From assembly GCF_014197615.1 (NCBI RefSeq), contig NZ_JACIFY010000015.1, forward strand, positions 113,328 to 177,327: a DNA stretch of 64,000 bases, read 5' to 3'. Positions 24,282 to 32,804 of this stretch are shown here, piece after piece (the stretch's first letter is position 1; each line of letters begins with the position of its first letter). A program made the translations under genes and the position numbers. A model generated the notes under the pieces. That model did no database searches and was not told the origin of the DNA. It saw only the letters and a program-made list of their open reading frames with translations. The DNA is from Rhizobium esperanzae (GTDB lineage: Bacteria; Pseudomonadota; Alphaproteobacteria; Rhizobiales; Rhizobiaceae).

Positions 24282-24974
24282 ATGCGCAAGGCCTCGCGGC
24301 TTTTCGAGATCATTCAGATCCTCAGGCTCGCCAGAAAGCCGATGACGGCGGCCGTTATGGCCGAGACGCTCGAAGTGACGGTGCGCTCGATCTATCGCGA
24401 CATCGCCGCCCTTCAGGCGATGCGGGTGCCGATCGAGGGCGGGCGCGGCATCGGCTACATCATGCGGCCCGGCTTCGACCTGCCGCCGCTGATGTTCTCG
24501 ATCGAGGAGATGGAGGCGATCGTGCTGTCGCTGGCGCTGCTCGAACGCACGGCGGACGAAGAACTCAAGCAGGCCGCCCGCCGGGTCAACCGGAAGATAT
24601 CGGGCGCCGTACCCGCCCCTTTGCGCCAGGCGATGGACACCAAGGCGCTTTACGCCTGGGGCTCGATCGCGCAGCCGGCCGGCTTCGACCTTGCGATCGT
24701 GCGCCGGGCGATCCGCGACGAATGCAAGCTGATGCTCGCCTACCGCGACGAACTCGGCCGCGCCAGCCAGCGGACGATCCGGCCGATCGCGCTGATCTAC
24801 TATTCCCAGACCGCCAATATCGTCGCCTGGTGCGAACTGCGCCAGGCGATCCGCAATTTCCGCAGCGACCGGGTGGAGCGCTGCGAAGAGGCGGAGGAAT
24901 TCTTCAAGGGCGAAGGCGACCGACTGCGGGAATTGTGGACGAGCGGGTGGACGGAGAGGGCCGTGTCTGCGTGA
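24282..24974 (+). CDS. YafY-family transcriptional regulator (HTH plus WYL domain)
   Basis: A 230-residue DNA-binding protein. The N-terminal helix-turn-helix is RLFEIIQILRLARKPMTAAV followed by MAETLEVTVRSIYRDIAALQ (recognition helix), and VPIEGGRGIGYIMRPGFDLPP is the hallmark of YafY proteins. The WYL domain starts around residue 125 (WGSIAQ...FDLAIVRRAIRDECKLMLAYRDELG) with R-rich ligand-contacting segments later (NFRSDRVERCEE). WYL domains bind small ligands or nucleic acid. It probably regulates the divergent LysE exporter, by context. Confidence 0.9.
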   Translation: MRKASRLFEIIQILRLARKPMTAAVMAETLEVTVRSIYRDIAALQAMRVPIEGGRGIGYIMRPGFDLPPLMFSIEEMEAIVLSLALLERTADEELKQAARRVNRKISGAVPAPLRQAMDTKALYAWGSIAQPAGFDLAIVRRAIRDECKLMLAYRDELGRASQRTIRPIALIYYSQTANIVAWCELRQAIRNFRSDRVERCEEAEEFFKGEGDRLRELWTSGWTERAVSA

Positions 24975-25059
24975 AATCAGCCACTTGGCCAATCATCGAC
25001 GCGTCAGTTGACGTTGAGCGCTGCCTCTCCGGATGAGCGGCACGCGGCGATCTCTTCGC

Positions 25060-25905
25060 CTAAAACCCCAGCCTGCGGCTCTCCTCGCGGCCGAAGCCGT
25101 GGATTTCGAGGTGGTCGGGGTGGACCTCGACGATCGCGAAGGCGTTTTCTGTCTCGGTGTCGACCACGCCCTTGAAATTGACGAAGTGACAGGCGCCGGC
25201 CTTGCCGTAATTGCCGGCATGGTCGTGGCCGTTGAGATAGGCGACGACATGGGGCTGCGCGGCGAGCAGCGCGACAATGCGCTCGCTGTCCCACATGCCG
25301 TGTTCGCAGGGCGGGTGCACCGGATAGTGGTTCATGACGACGACCTTTTCGCCGGCGGCGGCAGCGCTGGCGATTTCATCGCCGAGCCAGGCGAACTGTT
25401 CGTCGCTCAGTGCGGCGTTCCAGCGATGGGCATTTGCCGCACCTTTGGCCTGCAGCGCCGCCAGCATCTCAGCCGCAAGGGCGCGATGAGGATGGCCTTC
25501 GGGCGGCGCGAAGGTGCTGACCTCGTTGCCGTCGAGCACGATGAAGCGCCAGCCGTGGCGGGCGAAGCTGTAATAGGGGGACGGCATGCCGAGACGCGCG
25601 GCGACCTCGGAGAGATGGCCCGAAGAGACGGAGAAATCGTGGTTGCCGAGCAGGAAGAGCGTTTCGTGCCTGAGTTTGCCGTAGACCGGCAGAATATCGT
25701 CGAAGCTTGCGAAACTGCGGTCGATGACATCGCCGAGCGTCATGACGAAGCTCAGCTCCCAGCCGTTGAAGACCTCGATCGCCTCGGCGAGTTTGGCCAG
25801 GCTGTTGGCGTAATAGCGGTCCATGGCCTGATGCGGCGGGATCGCCGCATATTGCGGGTCGGCGATGATTCCGAAGCGGAACAGGGGAAGAGCGGAAGAG
25901 GACAT
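25060..25905 (-). CDS. Metallophosphoesterase, ADP-ribose/CDP-alcohol diphosphatase (ADPRibase-Mn) like
   Basis: A 281-residue calcineurin-fold hydrolase. Metal-site motifs in order are FGIIADPQY (residues about 11-19; D and Q), TLGDVIDR (about 57), LLGNHDFSV (about 86), VMNHYPVHP (about 190) and LNGHDHAGNYG (about 226). The DxQ rather than DxH first motif and the RYYANSLAKLAEAIEVFN segment are features of Mn2+-dependent ADP-ribose/CDP-alcohol diphosphatases, which cleave free ADP-ribose, CDP-choline and similar compounds. No signal peptide. It is monocistronic; sodB precedes it on the same strand but a strong terminator separates them. Confidence 0.85.
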   Translation of the reverse strand: MSSSALPLFRFGIIADPQYAAIPPHQAMDRYYANSLAKLAEAIEVFNGWELSFVMTLGDVIDRSFASFDDILPVYGKLRHETLFLLGNHDFSVSSGHLSEVAARLGMPSPYYSFARHGWRFIVLDGNEVSTFAPPEGHPHRALAAEMLAALQAKGAANAHRWNAALSDEQFAWLGDEIASAAAAGEKVVVMNHYPVHPPCEHGMWDSERIVALLAAQPHVVAYLNGHDHAGNYGKAGACHFVNFKGVVDTETENAFAIVEVHPDHLEIHGFGREESRRLGF

Positions 25906-25953
25906 GGTGGGTGATTAGGAGCGGCCGATGACAGGGCTGTGACGGCGTTGAAA

Positions 25954-25985
25954 ACAGAACACCCGGCGCTTTGGGGCGCCGGGTG
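25954..25985 (-). terminator. Intrinsic terminator of sodB
   Basis: On the minus strand CACCCGGCGC and GCGCCGGGTG form a perfect 10-bp stem with a short loop and are followed by TTCTGTTTTC. It lies 24 bases after the sodB stop codon and 50 bases before the phosphoesterase start. Confidence 0.85.
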
Positions 25986-26009
25986 CGGATTTACAGCAGC
26001 CAGTATCGA

Positions 26010-26612
26010 TTACTTCGTGGCTTCTTCGTAGCGTTCCAGGACGTAGTCCCAGTTGATCAGGCTGTCGACGAAGGCTTCGAGGTACTTCGGACGGGCGTTG
26101 CGATAGTCGATGTAATAGGAGTGTTCCCAGACGTCGACGCCGAGGATCGGGGTGGCGCCGTGAACGAGCGGGTTTTCGCCGTTCGGGGTCTTGGAGATTT
26201 CGAGCTTGCCGTTCTTGACGGAAACCCAGGCCCAGCCGGAGCCGAACTGGGTGGCGCCGGCATTGGCGAAATCGGCCTTGAACTTGTCATAGCCGCCGAG
26301 ATCGGAAGCGAAGGCCGCTTCGAGCTTGCCCGGCAGCTTGTTGCCGCCGCCGCCCTTCTTCATCCACTTCCAGAAATGGATGTGGTTGTAGTGCTGGGCA
26401 GCATTGTTGAAGAGGCCGGCATTGGTGCCGAAGGACTTCTTCACGACGTCTTCGAGCGAGAGGTCGGAGAGACCGGCTTCAGCGGCGAGCTTGTTGCCGT
26501 TGTCGACATAGGCCTTATGGTGCTTGTCGTGGTGAAACTCCAGCGTTTCCTTCGACATGAAGGGAGCAAGCGCTTCGTAATCATAGGGAAGTTCAGGCAA
26601 TTCGAAAGCCAT
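26010..26612 (-). CDS. sodB: Superoxide dismutase, Fe/Mn type
   Basis: A 200-residue cytoplasmic enzyme that converts superoxide to oxygen and hydrogen peroxide. Metal ligands lie in the standard motifs: TLEFHHDKHHKAYVDN (first His, near residue 27), NNAAQHYNHIHFWKWM (second His), and GVDVWEHSYYIDYRN (Asp and third His). The combination of motifs fits the alphaproteobacterial Fe/Mn group whose metal use cannot be told by eye. The start has GAGGAGA upstream. It is monocistronic, ending in a strong terminator. Confidence 0.97.
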   Translation of the reverse strand: MAFELPELPYDYEALAPFMSKETLEFHHDKHHKAYVDNGNKLAAEAGLSDLSLEDVVKKSFGTNAGLFNNAAQHYNHIHFWKWMKKGGGGNKLPGKLEAAFASDLGGYDKFKADFANAGATQFGSGWAWVSVKNGKLEISKTPNGENPLVHGATPILGVDVWEHSYYIDYRNARPKYLEAFVDSLINWDYVLERYEEATK

Positions 26613-26836
26613 GTCAGATCTCCTCTTGGCAATAGATTGCGTCTCGGCAGGTGAGGCGGAACATAGGAGGGGAAGCACGGAGAGGCAACCGGCGAAATAT
26701 CAAAAAACGCGCCGCCGGAGGAAAATTTGCCTCACTTTCCAGGCTGGAGTTGCGCTTGCGAATTGCCCGGACAAATCACCGGGGACGCCGCCCGCGAAAA
26801 CCGCTTCGCTGCCATTGAGATCAACGGAGATCCGAT

Positions 26837-27163
26837 ATGAACAGGAATATAATCCCGCTTCTGGCCATCGCCGCGCTGCCTTTCCTTTCAGTTGCGGCGC
26901 ACGCTTCCTCGGATGAGGCCTGGAAAGAGCTGGCGGCAGATATCGAGGCCAAGTGCAAGAAGGCGGCTGTGGCGATCGAGACGCCGAATGCAGCTGTCGA
27001 TCCCTTCGGCACACCCCATTACGGGCTCGCATTGCTGACCGGCAAGCCGAAGGGCGCCAAGGGGCTGGTGGCGCAGATCTGCGTCTACGACAAGCAGACG
27101 AAGTCGGTCGAGATCGGCAGCGAACTGGACGCCGAAAAGCTCGGCCTCATGCCGGCAAAATAG
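26837..27163 (+). CDS. Small exported protein, function unknown
   Basis: A 108-residue protein with a signal peptide (NIIPLLAIAALPFLSVAAHA, cleavage near 23). The mature part has EAWKELAADIEAKCKKAA and a second cysteine in GLVAQICVYDKQ, so a disulfide is possible, and conserved-looking VDPFGTPHYGLALLTGK. I do not recognise a characterised family. GGAGATCCGAT lies before the start. It stands alone, with the next gene about 105 bases downstream on the same strand. Confidence 0.72.
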   Translation: MNRNIIPLLAIAALPFLSVAAHASSDEAWKELAADIEAKCKKAAVAIETPNAAVDPFGTPHYGLALLTGKPKGAKGLVAQICVYDKQTKSVEIGSELDAEKLGLMPAK

Positions 27164-27268
27164 GTTGCTGCAGGCCGCTGCCGCGGCAGTTTGTGTCTTC
27201 CATCACATTCCGAGTGGAACCGGAACCTGCTCTCGGGAGTTGAGGACGGGGCTTCAGGGAGGTACGGC

Positions 27269-27922
27269 ATGTCAGGGCTTGGCAACAGCGCGGAAGATCA
27301 GCAGAAAATCTATCGGCGCTGGGCACCGGTCTATGACCGCGTCTATCGCGGCATCCTGCGCGACGGCCACCGCAAGCTTGCCGCACTCGCAGCCGCGGCC
27401 GGGCCTGACATACTGGAGATCGGCGTCGGCACCGGGCTGACGCTCGGGCATTACCCGCGAGGCTGCCGGGTGACCGGCATCGATATTTCCGAACACATGA
27501 TCGCAAGAGCGCGCCAAAAGGCGAAACGCGAGAATCTGGGGCATGTGCAGGCGCTCGAGGTGATGGATGCGCATGCCCTCGCCTTTGCCGACCGGTCCTT
27601 CGATGCGGTCAGCCTGCCCTTCGTCATCACGCTGATCCCCGAACCCGAACGGGCGCTGGACGAATGCGCCCGGGTGCTGAGGCCCGGCGGCGAGATCATC
27701 CTCGCCAGCAAGCTCGGCGACGGCGCCGGCCTGCAGGGCGCGATCGAGACGGCGGTGGCGCCGCTGGTGCGTCACATCGGCTGGTCCTCCGCCTTCCGCC
27801 TCCACCGCATCCTCGCCTGGGCCGAGCGCCGCGGCGATTTTGCCGCTGCGGAAATCCTGCCGATCTTTCCGAATGGTTTTTTCAAGATCGTCCGGCTGAA
27901 GCAGCGCGGGCTTTCCTGCTGA
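27269..27922 (+). CDS. SAM-dependent methyltransferase, Rhodobacter-type PmtA-like
   Basis: A 217-residue class I methyltransferase. The N-terminal IYRRWAPVYDRVYRGI, the SAM loop ILEIGVGTGLTLGHYP (residues about 50-65), GIDISEHMIARARQKA and the late motif LIPEPERALDECARVLRPGG match the Rhodobacter-type phosphatidylethanolamine N-methyltransferase, which makes phosphatidylcholine by three methylations; UbiE-like enzymes look similar, so the lipid role is an inference. I chose the ATG at 27269 because AGGGAGG lies upstream, not the open frame from 27191. No phospholipid genes adjoin. Confidence 0.8.
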   Translation: MSGLGNSAEDQQKIYRRWAPVYDRVYRGILRDGHRKLAALAAAAGPDILEIGVGTGLTLGHYPRGCRVTGIDISEHMIARARQKAKRENLGHVQALEVMDAHALAFADRSFDAVSLPFVITLIPEPERALDECARVLRPGGEIILASKLGDGAGLQGAIETAVAPLVRHIGWSSAFRLHRILAWAERRGDFAAAEILPIFPNGFFKIVRLKQRGLSC

Positions 27923-28036
27923 GAGCACTGGCATCCTCAGAGATGATTGGCCGCCTGACGGGATTGGCCGCCGGAGACCGAAAGTTTTTTCCCGCGTCGA
28001 CTGTTCTGATGCTACCGTTCGTCTGAGGGGACCCGC

Positions 28037-28768
28037 ATGACATCGGATTTCTTCTTTTTCATCGTCGTGGGCTTTTGCGCGCAGATCGTCGACGGCGCGC
28101 TCGGCATGGCCTTCGGCGTGCTGTCGACCACGAGCCTTCTTGCCTTCGGCGTGCCGGCGGCCAATGCCAGCGCCATGACGCATGTGGCGGAAATGTTCAC
28201 GACCGCAGCGTCCGGCCTCTCGCATGCCTATCATCGCAACGTCGATTGGCGCCTGGTGGCGCGGCTCGCACCGGCCGGCATGATCGGCGGCGCGATCGGG
28301 GCTTATCTCCTTGCCAATATCGACGGCAAGACGATCGCGCCCTTCGTCTCGGCCTATCTGATCGCGATCGGCCTGCTGATCCTCTACAAGGCGTTTCGCT
28401 CACCGCCGAAGCGCGATGTCCGCGATTGGATCGTGCCGCCGGTCGGGCTTTGCGGCGGCCTGCTCGATGCGATCGGCGGCGGCGGATGGGGACCAGTCGT
28501 CACCAGCACGCTCGTCAGCCGCGGCCATGATCTGAAGCGGGTGATCGGCTCGACCAACTTCACCGAATTTGCGGTGACGCTGACGATTTCGCTGACTTTC
28601 GTCGTCACGCTCGGCTGGTCGGAGCTCAATTCGGCGATCGGCCTGATCATCGGCGGCGTCATCGCCGCCCCTTTCGGCGCCCTCCTCGTCAAGCGGCTGC
28701 CGGTGCGGGCGCTGATGGTGGCGGTGTCGATGATCATCATCGTGACGTCGGCGATGCGGATCTTCTAA
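28037..28768 (+). CDS. TauE/SafE family sulfite/organosulfur exporter-like permease
   Basis: A 243-residue inner-membrane protein with about eight helices in two halves. The first repeat has FCAQIVDGALGMAFGVLSTT and the second GLCGGLLDAIGGGGWGPVVT, the duplicated glycine-rich TauE/SafE signature. Known members export sulfite, sulfoacetate or other C2 sulfur compounds. No sulfur genes adjoin, so the substrate is open. The gene ends 15 bases before a convergent gene. Confidence 0.9.
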   Translation: MTSDFFFFIVVGFCAQIVDGALGMAFGVLSTTSLLAFGVPAANASAMTHVAEMFTTAASGLSHAYHRNVDWRLVARLAPAGMIGGAIGAYLLANIDGKTIAPFVSAYLIAIGLLILYKAFRSPPKRDVRDWIVPPVGLCGGLLDAIGGGGWGPVVTSTLVSRGHDLKRVIGSTNFTEFAVTLTISLTFVVTLGWSELNSAIGLIIGGVIAAPFGALLVKRLPVRALMVAVSMIIIVTSAMRIF

Positions 28769-28783
28769 GCCGCTCGGTCGAGG

Positions 28784-29125
28784 TCATAAATTCCGGCCGA
28801 AATAGACCTCCACGGAGGCGATCCTGTCGCCACGGAAACGCAGGCTCTCCATGTTGGCGAAGCTGCCGCCCTCGAGTTTTTCGGCGCGGTAGCGAACAGC
28901 AGCCTCGTCGCCGTCGACCGCCAGGAATTCAATCTCGATCGCGCGGAAGACCGGCTCCTTCGGCCAGCAGCGCTCGAAATAGGCTGCCCGGTCGATGTGG
29001 TCGTCACGCGGACTGGAGAAGGTGAAATCCTCCGTCAGCATGGCGCCGACAAGGTCCTTGCGATCGGCGAGATAGGCGGTGTAGAGATCGCGGACAGTCT
29101 GTTGCCTGGATCGCATCTCGTTCAT
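28784..29125 (-). CDS. NTF2-like (SnoaL-type) protein
   Basis: A 113-residue single-domain protein. VRDLYTAYLADRKDLVGAML and EDFTFSSPRDDHIDRAAYFERCWP in the first half, and AVRYRAEKLEGGSFANMESLRF then RIASVEVYFGR at the end, are the helix-helix-strand pattern of the NTF2/SnoaL fold. Such proteins bind small ligands or catalyse ring-closing or isomerisation steps; no activity can be assigned. CGGAGGG lies before the ATG. The divergent MFS gene starts about 120 bases away. Confidence 0.85.
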   Translation of the reverse strand: MNEMRSRQQTVRDLYTAYLADRKDLVGAMLTEDFTFSSPRDDHIDRAAYFERCWPKEPVFRAIEIEFLAVDGDEAAVRYRAEKLEGGSFANMESLRFRGDRIASVEVYFGRNL

Positions 29126-29242
29126 GGCAAAACCCTCCGATTATCCGATTGCACTATGCAATCAGTTATCTCTTACCACTTTCACCCGAGATGATCCAGC
29201 TTGCGGCGCAACGGCGCCCGCAGGATCGATGCCGAGGCAAGA

Positions 29243-30508
29243 ATGACCGACACGCAACGGGACGCGGCCAGCGCTGGAGCAGGCTCGATCTACTGGAGGC
29301 GCAACCTTGCCGTCTCGCTGATCGGCTCATTCACCACGATCGTGGCGATGACGCTGCTGCTTCCCTTCCTGCCGCTTTATGTCGAAGAGCTCGGCGTGAC
29401 CGATCATGCGGCGATCGTGCAATGGTCGGGCATTGCCTATGGCGCCACCTTCCTGGCGGCCGCTCTCGTTGCGCCGCTCTGGGGGCGGCTCGGCGATATT
29501 TACGGCCGCAAGCTGATGCTGGTGCGCGCCAGCCTCGGCATGACGGTGGCGATCTCGCTGATGGGCATGGCCGGCAATGTCTGGCAGCTGGCGGCGCTGC
29601 GCCTCTTCGTCGGGCTTGCCGGCGGTTATTCCTCCGGCTCGATGGTGCTGGTGGCGACGCAGACGCCAAAGGACCGATCCGCCTGGGCGCTCGGCGTGCT
29701 CTCTTCCGGCATCATGGCCGGCAATCTCGTCGGGCCGCTCGTCGGCGGCGTACTGCCTGGGGTTATCGGCATCCGCGGCACCTTTCTCGCCGCCGGGGCG
29801 ATGATCTTCCTCGCCTTTCTCGCCACCACCCTGCTGATCAAGGAAGAGAAATCGCCGGCCCGCAAACAGGCGGCCAAGGCAAGCGGCGGCTGGAAATCCG
29901 TTGCCGACAAGCGCCCTGTCATCGCGATGCTGGCGACCGGCATGCTCTTGATGTTCGCCAATATGTCGATCGAGCCGATCATCACCGTCTATGTCGCGCA
30001 GATCGTGCCGGCCGCCGATCAGGTAACGATGATATCCGGTCTCGTCATGTCGGCCGCCGCGCTCGGCAGCATTCTTTCGGCCTCCCGGCTCGGCAAGCTC
30101 GCCGACAGGATCGGCCATTGGCCTGTCATCGCCGGTGCGCTTGCCGTTGCCGGATTGCTACTGATCCCGCAGGCTCTCGTGACCAGTTCCTGGCAGCTGA
30201 TCATCCTGCGGTTCCTGATGGGCGTAGCCCTCGGCGGGCTGCTGCCCTGCATTACCGCCGTCATCCGCCACAACGTGCCGGACAGTGCGGCCGGCAGCAT
30301 TCTCGGGCTTTCCATCTCCTCGCAATATGTCGGCCAGGTCGCCGGTCCTGTTCTCGGCGGCTTCGTCGGCGGGCATATCGGCATGCGCTCGGTTTTCCTC
30401 GGCACGTCGCTGCTGCTTCTGGCCGGCGCCGCCTATGCCTGGATCGTGCGCCCGAGGGATGCCAAGGCGTCAAACATGCGGGTTCCCGCAGATCAGCTCG
30501 ACGCCTGA
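29243..30508 (+). CDS. MFS multidrug efflux transporter (MdtG/12-helix type)
   Basis: A 421-residue inner-membrane antiporter. Motif A appears as PLWGRLGDIYGRKLMLVRA after helix 2, and SSGIMAGNLVGPLVGGVLPG is the motif C of proton-driven drug exporters (DHA1). A related loop LGKLADRIGHWP is in the second half. I chose the start at 29243 (ribosome site GAGG) rather than 29201. The 3' end overlaps the stop region of the convergent TetR gene by 39 bases, so the two transcripts pair at their ends. Substrate unknown. Confidence 0.9.
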   Translation: MTDTQRDAASAGAGSIYWRRNLAVSLIGSFTTIVAMTLLLPFLPLYVEELGVTDHAAIVQWSGIAYGATFLAAALVAPLWGRLGDIYGRKLMLVRASLGMTVAISLMGMAGNVWQLAALRLFVGLAGGYSSGSMVLVATQTPKDRSAWALGVLSSGIMAGNLVGPLVGGVLPGVIGIRGTFLAAGAMIFLAFLATTLLIKEEKSPARKQAAKASGGWKSVADKRPVIAMLATGMLLMFANMSIEPIITVYVAQIVPAADQVTMISGLVMSAAALGSILSASRLGKLADRIGHWPVIAGALAVAGLLLIPQALVTSSWQLIILRFLMGVALGGLLPCITAVIRHNVPDSAAGSILGLSISSQYVGQVAGPVLGGFVGGHIGMRSVFLGTSLLLLAGAAYAWIVRPRDAKASNMRVPADQLDA

Positions 30509-31087
30509 GCGGGCGATCGCCTCCAGCACCTCACGGCTGTCGCCGGCCCGGGCGCGCACGGCAAGCGAATGCATGACGGCGGAGGCGAGCCTTGCCAGCA
30601 CCTGCGGGTCGGCGCTCTCGGGCAGTTCGCCGCTTTTAACCGCAAGGCGCATGCGCTTTTCGATCTCGCCGTCGAAATCGTTGAGGCTGCGGCCGAGCAC
30701 TTCGCGGACCCGCTCATGCTCGACCGCCTCGGCTGTCGCCGTGCCGATCAGAAAGCAGCCGCGGGCGGCGGTCTCACCATGCAGATAGATCGCCAACGCA
30801 CCGGCGTAGACGCGGGCGATATTGTCGCGAAGCTGAAGTGACGGGTCGAGCGCCTCCGTCAGCACGTCCATGCCGTCCTGCCGATAGGCCTCCAGCGCAT
30901 CGAGATAAAGCGCTTCCTTATCGCCGAAGGCGCCGTAGAGGCTCGGCCGGTTGAGGTTGGTCGCGGCACTCAGATTGTCGAGCGAGGCGGCGGCAAACCC
31001 CCTGTCCCAGAAGACATCCCGCGCCTTGCCGAGAGCCGCCTTGGCGTCGAAACCCCTCGGGCGGCCGCGCTTCTTCTCGTCTTTCAT
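30470..31087 (-). CDS. TetR/AcrR family transcriptional regulator
   Basis: A 205-residue repressor. The N-terminus RGRPRGFDAKAALGKARDVF, then GFAAASLDNLSAATNLNRPSLYGAFGDKEALY, is a TetR DNA-binding domain with the recognition helix RPSLYGAFGDKEAL; the rest is a helical ligand domain with CFLIGTATAEAV. The start could be 31099, but that ATG lies inside an inverted repeat that seems to be the operator, so I prefer 31087. Neither start has a clear ribosome site. It diverges from the glutathione transferase gene, which is the probable target. Overlaps the MFS gene at its 3' end. Confidence 0.88.
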   Translation of the reverse strand: MKDEKKRGRPRGFDAKAALGKARDVFWDRGFAAASLDNLSAATNLNRPSLYGAFGDKEALYLDALEAYRQDGMDVLTEALDPSLQLRDNIARVYAGALAIYLHGETAARGCFLIGTATAEAVEHERVREVLGRSLNDFDGEIEKRMRLAVKSGELPESADPQVLARLASAVMHSLAVRARAGDSREVLEAIARSGVELICGNPHV

Positions 31088-31092
31088 ATTTT

Positions 31093-31144
31093 GTACCATT
31101 TCGCATTAAATTATTGACGAAGGTTATTTTATGCGAAACAGTAC
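31093..31144. promoter_or_regulatory. Probable TetR-regulator operator in the divergent promoter
   Basis: The arms GTACCATTTCGCATTAAA (31093-31110) and TTTTATGCGAAACAGTAC (31127-31144) are imperfect reverse complements over 18 bases, with the core TTTCGCAT / ATGCGAAA exact. The repeat covers the 5' end of the regulator gene and lies about 54 bases before the glutathione transferase start. Confidence 0.65.
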
Positions 31145-31197
31145 AGATATTCAATCGGCGGTCGGCATCGACCGCCTCATGAGGAGAGGAAACCGCA

Positions 31198-31837
31198 ATG
31201 AAACTTTATATGCACGCCGCCGCCTGCTCGCTTTCGCCGCACATCATCTGCCGGGAGCTGGGACTGGATATCGAACTCGTTCAGCAAGGACTATCTCAGC
31301 ATCAACGGCAACGGCTATGTGCCGGCGCTGATGCTCGACGACGGCAAGGTGCTGACCGAGGGACCGGCGATCGTGCAGTTCCTCGCCGAAGGCTCGGCCC
31401 TGCTGCCCGAACTGGGTGATCTCACCCGCAACGAGGTGCAATCCTATCTCAATTTCATCACCGCCGAGCTGCACAAGCCGATGGTGCTGCTGTTCAATCC
31501 GGCCTATTCCGGCGTGCATGGGGAGATTCGCGCGCTGATCTCCAAACGGCTCACCTGGCTGAACGGCCGTCTCGCCGGACCCTATCTCACCGGCGAGGCC
31601 TTCACGGTGGCGGACGCCTATCTCTTCGTCTGCCTGAACTGGTCGCCCTGGACCGACATCGACCTCAAGCAATGGCCGGCGTTGCACGGCTTCATGGCGC
31701 GGGTGGCGGCACGACCGAAGGTGCGTGAAGCGCTGCAGGCCGAAGACCTCGAGGCTTTCGATGCCGACGGCGTCTATTTCGCGCCGCAGGCCTATCTCGC
31801 CTCGGCCGGACGGACAGGCGAGCCGGTCCGTCCGTGA
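31198..31837 (+). pseudogene. Glutathione S-transferase, frame-disrupted
   Basis: The gene starts well, with GAGGAGAGG before ATG and MKLYMHAAACSLSPHIICRE, the N-terminus of a beta-class-like GST. After ELGLDIELV the reading frame changes: downstream homology (KDYLSINGNGYVPALMLDDG, then GPAIVQFLAEGS and the helical domain to 31837) is in the +1 frame, joining at about 31282-31286. Functional homologues have roughly a dozen residues between these two blocks, so the simplest explanation is a deletion of about 35 bases. The cysteine near position 10 and the rest of the C-terminal domain are intact. The product of the first frame would end at about residue 73. It could be a sequencing error, but the missing residues argue for a real deletion. 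Confidence 0.85.
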
Positions 31838-31850
31838 GGCCTGGCCGCTC

Positions 31851-32684
31851 TCAGAGAGTGTTGACGGCGACCGGCAGCGCACGTTTGTGCGCGGTTGCCC
31901 GATAGGCGGCGAGGATGCGGCGGCGGGCGATCTCGCCGACCGGCTTGCCTTCGAGGAAATCGTCGATTTCGTCGTAGCTGACGCCGTAGGCCTCCTCGTC
32001 GGGCCGCAGCGGCCGCTGATCCTCGAGATCGGCGGTGGGCACCTTGAACACCAGTTCGTCAGGAGCGCCGAGCGCCTTTGCCAATAGGCGGACGCGGCGC
32101 TTGTTGAGGCCGGCGAGCGGCAGGATATCGGCGGCGCCATCGCCAAATTTGGTGAAGAAGCCCATGACCGCCTCGGCGGCGTGGTCGGTGCCGATGACGA
32201 GGCTGCCGAGCGCGCCGGCAAGCGCAAACTGGGCGATCATGCGCTGGCGGGCCTTGATGTTGCCGAGGATGAAATCCTGACGGCCGGCATCGGCAAAGGC
32301 GAGGCCGCCGTTTTGAGCGGCGGCCAGCATCGCATCCGCCGCCGCCTTGATGTTGACCACCATCGTGCGATCGGCACCGATCGTTTCAAGCGCCCTCGCC
32401 GCATCGGCCTCATCCGCCTGGATGCCGTAGGGAAGGCGCACGGCAATGAATTCCGCCGCATGGCCGCTGTCGCGCAGCTCGCGCACCGCCTTCTGGGCAA
32501 TCAGCGCCGCCGTCAGCGAATCGACGCCGCCACTGATGCCGAGCACGTAGCCGCGCATGCCCGATGCCACGAGATAATCCTTGAGAAAGGCGGTCCGCCG
32601 CTCGATCTCACGCTCGGCATCGATCTCGGCGGCAACGCCGAGTTCGCGGATGATCTCGCCTTGTTCGTCGGACAGCACGGTCAT
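31851..32684 (-). CDS. nadE: NAD+ synthetase, ammonia-dependent
   Basis: A 277-residue enzyme that amidates nicotinic acid adenine dinucleotide to NAD+ using ATP and ammonia. The ATP pyrophosphatase loop is GYVLGISGGVDSLTAAL at about residues 46-62. VIGTDHAAEAVMGFFTKFGDGAADILPLAGLNK is the NaAD and ATP-contact block, and PTADLEDQRPLRPDEEAYGVSYDEID is the characteristic C-terminal segment. There is no N-terminal glutaminase domain, so it uses free ammonia. GAGGAAC upstream and homology set the start at 32684. Confidence 0.95.
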   Translation of the reverse strand: MTVLSDEQGEIIRELGVAAEIDAEREIERRTAFLKDYLVASGMRGYVLGISGGVDSLTAALIAQKAVRELRDSGHAAEFIAVRLPYGIQADEADAARALETIGADRTMVVNIKAAADAMLAAAQNGGLAFADAGRQDFILGNIKARQRMIAQFALAGALGSLVIGTDHAAEAVMGFFTKFGDGAADILPLAGLNKRRVRLLAKALGAPDELVFKVPTADLEDQRPLRPDEEAYGVSYDEIDDFLEGKPVGEIARRRILAAYRATAHKRALPVAVNTL

Positions 32685-32753
32685 GGGTGGTTCCTCAGTT
32701 GTGGGATTCGCGGGCACTATGGCGGAAAGATGCGGGAAGGGTAAGATGTGTGG

Positions 32754-32791
32754 CCCCCTCTGCCCTGCCGGGCCCGGCAGGGCAGAGGGGG
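32754..32791. repeat. 38-bp perfect palindrome, collapsed copy of the 190-bp element
   Basis: CCCCCTCTGCCCTGCCGGG followed directly by its reverse complement. It corresponds to the two outer arms of the elements at 7848-8036 and 11718-11907 joined with the entire interior missing. It lies between nadE and the cyclase gene on the same strand. Confidence 0.9.
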
Positions 32792-32804
32792 GTGCCGCCA
32801 CACG

